A DNA stretch of 26,888 bases from Chitinophagaceae bacterium UBA2793 (GTDB taxonomy: Bacteria; Bacteroidota; Bacteroidia; Chitinophagales; Chitinophagaceae), in NCBI GenBank assembly GCA_002352045.1, contig DEHT01000011.1, positions 1-26,888 of the forward strand, written 5' to 3'. The position numbers and the translations under genes were made by a program. Every line of letters begins with the position of its first letter. Position 1 is the first letter of the stretch. Below are positions 23,865 through 26,888 of the stretch, piece by piece. Under the pieces are notes generated by a model. The model was not told where the DNA came from. It did not search any database and worked only from the letters and a program-made list of their open reading frames with translations.

Positions 23865-23894
23865 TTGTTAAACTGAATATATAGAATTACTTTG
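23865..23894 (+). promoter_or_regulatory. candidate promoter for the small exported-protein genes
   Basis: TTG (23865-23867), 19 bases, then TTACTTTG (23887-23894, one mismatch to TAnnTTTG), 16 bases before the ATG at 23911. The spacing fits the Bacteroidota -33/-7 arrangement. Confidence 0.45.
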
Positions 23895-23910
23895 CTATAG
23901 AATTACAATT

Positions 23911-24222
23911 ATGAAAGCTCTTTTAACTTTTGCGTTCGTTATTATTCTAAATTCTTCATTTGGTCAACAATACGACTCAACTTCAACAGGAGAAATCCCT
24001 ATTTCTTCATTAACCCATGACGAAGAATTAAATTTCAATAGTACTCTTGAACAGTACAGAACAGGGATTGCCGCTGGAACACACTGCTATTTTGTTTTTG
24101 ATGATTCTGGCACATATTGCAGAACAAGCGGTACAGTTACTGATTATAATGTATTAGGTCGTAGATGGGGGGTTATTTATAATTGCTCTACGGGTTCAAT
24201 TATAATGGTATGGGAAATTTAA
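23911..24222 (+). CDS. small exported protein of unknown function
   Basis: 103 residues, not recognised. A signal peptide is likely: MKALLTFAFVIILNSSFGQ with probable cleavage before QQYDSTS. The mature part is about 84 residues, mildly acidic, with three cysteines (CYFVF, YCRTSG, NCSTG regions) that could form a disulfide, and it ends in a hydrophobic strand IIMVWEI. It is the first of three small genes in the same direction, with the next start overlapping its end. Codon use looks more AT-rich than the dcw genes, by eye only. Confidence 0.7.
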   Translation: MKALLTFAFVIILNSSFGQQYDSTSTGEIPISSLTHDEELNFNSTLEQYRTGIAAGTHCYFVFDDSGTYCRTSGTVTDYNVLGRRWGVIYNCSTGSIIMVWEI

Positions 24223-24428
24223 CATATATACATAAAAGAATTATAATTTATTTGATTGTTGGACTTGCAATTGGTCAAAGTTGTGTTCACCATCGAGAAA
24301 CGGTTAATACAAAAACGGATTTACCCATCAATGAATATAATTCTAAAAAAATGGATAGTATTAAAAAAATTATTCAGGTACATATACTTACTTCCGATAA
24401 GGCTAACCTTAAGTTTAAACCATTTTAG
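24210..24428 (+). CDS. small membrane-anchored or lipoprotein of unknown function
   Basis: 72 residues from the ATG at 24210, which overlaps the last codons of the upstream gene (stop at 24222) and suggests coupling. A TTG nine codons earlier is a weaker alternative start. One hydrophobic stretch, IIIYLIVGLAIG, ends at Cys24 (GQSC). This resembles a lipoprotein signal, but the residues before the Cys do not fit the standard lipobox well. The remaining 48 residues are polar. No family was recognised. The tiny size means it could be a remnant or a chance frame. Confidence 0.45.
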   Translation: MGNLTYIHKRIIIYLIVGLAIGQSCVHHRETVNTKTDLPINEYNSKKMDSIKKIIQVHILTSDKANLKFKPF

Positions 24429-24431
24429 GCT

Positions 24432-24833
24432 GTGAAACGACTTTTATTGTTTTTATTATTTTTCGCTCCATTTTATAATAATTTATTTGCACAAAGTGAT
24501 AGCATTTATCAGGCATGTATTAAAAAGGCTGATTCGCTTTATTATAATAAGGAATTTTTAAAATCTGCAGAAACTTTTTCAGCAGCATTTATGTATAATA
24601 ATGATAGAGGTCTTGTTCGAGACCGTTATAATGCAGCTTGCTCCTGGGCATTAAGTAATAATAAGGATAGTGCTTTTTATCAATTATACAGGATTGCTGA
24701 GAAAGGAAATTTTAAAGATTATCTCAATTTATCAAGTGATAAAGATTTACAATCTTTGCACGAAGATGAAAGATGGAAAATTTTGGTAGAAAAAGTAAAA
24801 TCAAATCTTGAAAAAAATAATCGGAAAAGGTAA
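24432..24833 (+). CDS. exported TPR-like protein
   Basis: 133 residues from a GTG at 24432, three bases after the previous stop. A clear signal peptide (MKRLLLFLLFFAPFYNNLFAQ, cleavage likely after FAQ) precedes a short alpha-helical array: YNKEFLKSAETFSAAFMYN and RDRYNAACSWALSNNKDSAFYQLYRIAEKG look like TPR helices. The end, DKDLQSLHEDERWKILVEKVK, is the pattern seen at the end of many exported Bacteroidota TPR proteins (an 'end-of-group' segment). It probably serves as a protein-binding module in the periplasm. Partner and role are unknown. Confidence 0.72.
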   Translation: MKRLLLFLLFFAPFYNNLFAQSDSIYQACIKKADSLYYNKEFLKSAETFSAAFMYNNDRGLVRDRYNAACSWALSNNKDSAFYQLYRIAEKGNFKDYLNLSSDKDLQSLHEDERWKILVEKVKSNLEKNNRKR

Positions 24834-24852
24834 GCCGAAATATCATTGTAGA

Positions 24853-24884
24853 AAATAAAAATGGTTGTCAACGGACAACCATTT
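24853..24884 (-). terminator. intrinsic terminator after atpC (possibly bidirectional)
   Basis: An 11 bp perfect stem, AAATGGTTGTC (24859-24869) and GACAACCATTT (24874-24884), with loop AACG. On the minus strand it runs into TTTATTTTC, and it lies about 30 bases past the atpC stop codon, so it should end the atpD-atpC transcript. On the plus strand it sits 25 bases past the TPR-like gene and may also stop that transcript, though the T-run there is poor. Confidence 0.8.
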
Positions 24885-24915
24885 CGCAGTATCTTTTGTC
24901 TTATTTTTTATCTCT

Positions 24916-25167
24916 TTAAATCTCTACAGCACCTTCCACCAGCACAGTAGCTTTGTTATTCAACACTTCCACAAAACCGCTTTGTATAGTAAAAGCACTG
25001 CTATTGTTTTTATCTTTTAAAATTTTCATTTTGCCGCCTTTCAAAGCACTCACCAACGGCGCATGCTTATCCAGCACTTCAAATAAACCGCTAATACCGG
25101 GCAATTGTACACCCAATACTTCGCCGCTAAAAATTTTACGTTCCGGAGTTAGAATTTCTAAAGTCAT
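24916..25167 (-). CDS. atpC: ATP synthase epsilon subunit AtpC, short form
   Basis: An 83-residue subunit of the F1 central stalk. Only the N-terminal beta-sandwich domain is present: LEILTPERKIFSGEV, VQLPGISGLFEVLDKHAPLVSALKGG, FTIQSGFVEVLNNKATVLVEGAVEI. The C-terminal two-helix domain that inhibits ATP hydrolysis in E. coli (about 139 residues in total) is missing. Short epsilon subunits are common in Bacteroidota, so this is probably native rather than a truncation. It is downstream of atpD, but separated from it by a four-helix-bundle pseudogene. Confidence 0.93.
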   Translation of the reverse strand: MTLEILTPERKIFSGEVLGVQLPGISGLFEVLDKHAPLVSALKGGKMKILKDKNNSSAFTIQSGFVEVLNNKATVLVEGAVEI

Positions 25168-25170
25168 TTT

Positions 25171-25202
25171 TAGTAGTTAGTAGTTAGTAGTTAGTAGTTA
25201 GT
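25171..25202. repeat. TAGTAGT heptamer tandem repeat, left border of insert
   Basis: The 7 bp unit TAGTAGT is repeated 4.6 times (32 bp) between atpC and the four-helix-bundle pseudogene. Its last 12 bp, TTAGTAGTTAGT (25191-25202), have a perfect inverted copy at 25564-25575 beyond the pseudogene. The pseudogene's stop codon lies inside the repeat. Confidence 0.85.
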
Positions 25203-25549
25203 GTAAACTTTTGCTTAAACCAACAATCATTCTTTGTACTTCTGAAAGATTGTATATTACTAAAACCAAACTATCATTATTAAAATAATTAAATCTAAAT
25301 GCCAAATTAAGTTGGGTCTCAAGTTCAAAACTAGAGCCTAAAGCAATACTAAGAAAATGTTTAAATTCATTTTTCGAATTTCTTTCCTGCACCCTCAGAT
25401 ATATTGGATGCAATGGACACTACACATCTTCTTATTTGAGATTGCAAGCAGAATTTTTCTTCAGTAGGAAAACTAGATGTTAGTTTATAAACCATTTCTG
25501 CAAGGTCCATTGACTTTTGCCATACGCTTAAATCTTTGAACTTATTCAT
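25198..25549 (-). pseudogene. frameshifted four-helix-bundle protein (23S rRNA intervening-sequence family)
   Basis: Two overlapping frames join into one protein of about 117 residues. The first (from ATG 25549) reads MNKFKDLSVWQKSMDLAEMV... LQSQIRRCVVSIASNISEGAG. The second continues RNSKNEFKHFLSIALGSSFELETQLNLA to the stop at 25198. FKDLxVWQKxM and QIRRxxxSIxxNIxEG are hallmarks of the four-helix-bundle/IVP family (TIGR02436, Pfam 23S_rRNA_IVP). The break is one extra base in an A run on the minus strand (AAA at 25383-25385). Removing it restores EGAGRNSKNEF. It is therefore either a recent pseudogene or a sequencing error. Function of the family is unknown; relatives include the Avd protein of diversity-generating retroelements. 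It sits between atpD and atpC, an operon position unrelated to its family, and is bordered by inverted repeats. Confidence 0.85.
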
Positions 25550-25563
25550 GTTCTTTACTTGAT

Positions 25564-25575
25564 ACTAACTACTAA
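25564..25575. repeat. right-border inverted repeat of the four-helix-bundle insert
   Basis: ACTAACTACTAA is the exact reverse complement of 25191-25202. It lies 14 bases upstream of the pseudogene ATG (on the atpD side) and is followed by TGACC. Confidence 0.8.
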
Positions 25576-25589
25576 TGACCAGCTACTGT

Positions 25590-26888
25590 TTATGCTTGCG
25601 CTGCCGCCATCAATTTTTTACCTTTTTCAATAGCATCTTCCAAAGTACCTACCAGGTTAAATGCTGCTTCGGGGTATTCATCAACTTCGCCATCCATAAT
25701 GGCATTAAAGCCACGGATAGTATCTTCAATTGGAACCAATACACCTTTTAAACCGGTAAACTGTTCTGCCACAAAGAAAGGCTGGCTAAGGAAACGTTGT
25801 ACTTTACGAGCTCTTGAAACCACTTGTTTATCTTCATCGCTCAATTCATCCAAACCAAGGATGGCAATAATATCTTGTAATTCTTTATAGCGTTGTAAAA
25901 TTAGTTTAACCCTATCGGCAGTATTGTAATGTTCATCACCCACAATTGCAGGAGTCAAAATTCTTGAAGTAGAATCCAATGGATCTACAGCAGGATAAAT
26001 ACCCAAATCCGCAATTTTACGGCTTAATACCGTAGTGGCATCCAAGTGAGCAAAAGTAGTTGCAGGAGCCGGATCGGTTAAGTCATCCGCAGGTACATAT
26101 ACCGCCTGAACAGATGTGATAGAACCATTTTTTGTTGATGTAATACGCTCTTGCATCAAGCCCATTTCGGTAGCCAAAGTTGGTTGATAACCCACCGCAC
26201 TTGGCATACGGCCCAATAGAGCCGACACCTCAGAGCCTGCCTGTGTAAAACGGAAGATATTATCCACAAAGAAAAGAATGTCTTTACCCTGGCCTTCACC
26301 CTCACCATCACGGAAGTATTCTGCAATGGTTAAACCGCTCAAAGCCACACGAGCACGGGCTCCGGGTGGTTCGTTCATTTGGCCAAATACAAAGGTTGCT
26401 TTTGAATCTTTCAATCCTTCTACATCCACTGCGCTCAAATCCCAACCGCCTTCTTCCATGCTATGTTTAAATTTGTCGCCATAGTTCATAATGCCTGCTT
26501 CAATCATCTCACGCATCAAATCGTTTCCTTCACGGGTACGCTCACCCACACCTGCAAACACCGATAAACCTGAATATGCTTTCGCAATATTATTAATCAA
26601 TTCCTGAATCAATACGGTTTTACCTACACCCGCACCACCAAACAAACCAATTTTACCACCTTTTGCATAAGGCTCAATCAAGTCAATTACTTTAATACCG
26701 GTAAACAGTACTTCCGAAGCGGTACTAAGATCTTCAAAAATGGGTGGCTTAGCATGGATGGGGCGTCCATTTTCTTTGCTTACTGCAGGCAAACCATCAA
26801 TTGGATCGCCGGTTACATTAAACAAACGGCCCTTAATTGCTTCACCTGTAGGCATGGCAATAGCTTTGCCGGTATCGGTAACCTTAGT
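25590..26888 (-). CDS. atpD: ATP synthase beta subunit AtpD (5' end outside window)
   Basis: The catalytic subunit of F1-ATPase; 433 codons are visible. The frame continues through the window edge (residues TKVTDTGKAIA precede the internal Met at 26855), so that Met is not the start and about 70-90 N-terminal residues are missing. The P-loop GGAGVGKTVLIQELI, the catalytic Glu in GERTREGNDL, the Walker B region ILFFVDNIFRFTQAGSEVSALLGRMPSAVGYQPTL (near the middle), and PADDLTDPAPATTFAHLDATTVLSR are all intact. Paired with atpC as a two-gene unit separate from the other F-ATPase genes, as is usual in Bacteroidota. Confidence 0.97.
   Translation of the reverse strand, partial: TKVTDTGKAIAMPTGEAIKGRLFNVTGDPIDGLPAVSKENGRPIHAKPPIFEDLSTASEVLFTGIKVIDLIEPYAKGGKIGLFGGAGVGKTVLIQELINNIAKAYSGLSVFAGVGERTREGNDLMREMIEAGIMNYGDKFKHSMEEGGWDLSAVDVEGLKDSKATFVFGQMNEPPGARARVALSGLTIAEYFRDGEGEGQGKDILFFVDNIFRFTQAGSEVSALLGRMPSAVGYQPTLATEMGLMQERITSTKNGSITSVQAVYVPADDLTDPAPATTFAHLDATTVLSRKIADLGIYPAVDPLDSTSRILTPAIVGDEHYNTADRVKLILQRYKELQDIIAILGLDELSDEDKQVVSRARKVQRFLSQPFFVAEQFTGLKGVLVPIEDTIRGFNAIMDGEVDEYPEAAFNLVGTLEDAIEKGKKLMAAAQA

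Noticed and set aside
24183..24209. Upstream TTG start for the second small exported gene
   Set aside because: The nine extra codons lie within the previous gene and would bury the hydrophobic segment behind a polar lead. The ATG at 24210 gives a better membrane or lipoprotein start.

Overview
The window is an AT-rich chromosomal segment that looks like a Bacteroidota genome, most likely order Chitinophagales (family-level placement is inferred, not tested). The evidence is the gene order of the division/cell-wall (dcw) cluster without murF or ddl, a MraY with a long extra periplasmic loop, a long FtsZ linker, a short AtpC beside AtpD, start regions without Shine-Dalgarno sequences, and candidate promoters of the TAnnTTTG type.

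Layout. 1-712: a REP-associated tyrosine transposase (RAYT) gene with three copies of a 24-28 bp palindromic REP-like element. 829-3026 (+): iscS, iscU and iscA, closed by a clear terminator. 3094-3600 (+): a 2H phosphoesterase (2'-5' RNA ligase family). 3701-20612 (-): one long dcw run, transcribed mraZ-rsmH-ftsL-ftsI-murE-mraY-murD-ftsW-murG-murC-ftsQ-ftsA-ftsZ. 20807-22138 (-): an orphan sensor histidine kinase. 22282-23822 (+): YqgE/AlgH and a PlsC-like acyltransferase. 23911-24833 (+): three small exported or membrane-anchored proteins of unknown role. 24916-26888 (-): atpD (cut by the window end) and atpC, separated by a frameshifted four-helix-bundle (23S rRNA intervening-sequence family) gene.

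How the genes work together. The dcw block makes lipid-linked peptidoglycan precursor (MurE, MurD and MurC in the cytoplasm, MraY and MurG at the membrane), polymerises and crosslinks it at the septum (FtsW, FtsI), and builds the Z-ring (FtsZ, FtsA) with its membrane connectors (FtsQ, FtsL). MraZ probably autoregulates the run: four GTG boxes at an exact 10 bp period lie just upstream of it. Further upstream is a cluster of DnaA-box-like 9-mers.

The most unusual material is non-coding. (i) Three tandem copies of a ~62 bp structured repeat, two with stems that differ in sequence but still pair, lie between mraY and murD. (ii) The four-helix-bundle pseudogene in the atp operon is bounded by a perfect 12 bp inverted repeat made of a 7 bp word. 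(iii) At least four other gene spacers carry short 7-8 bp word repeats, each with a different word. (iv) The RAYT/REP cluster lies at the left end. No CRISPR array, rRNA, tRNA or prophage was seen.
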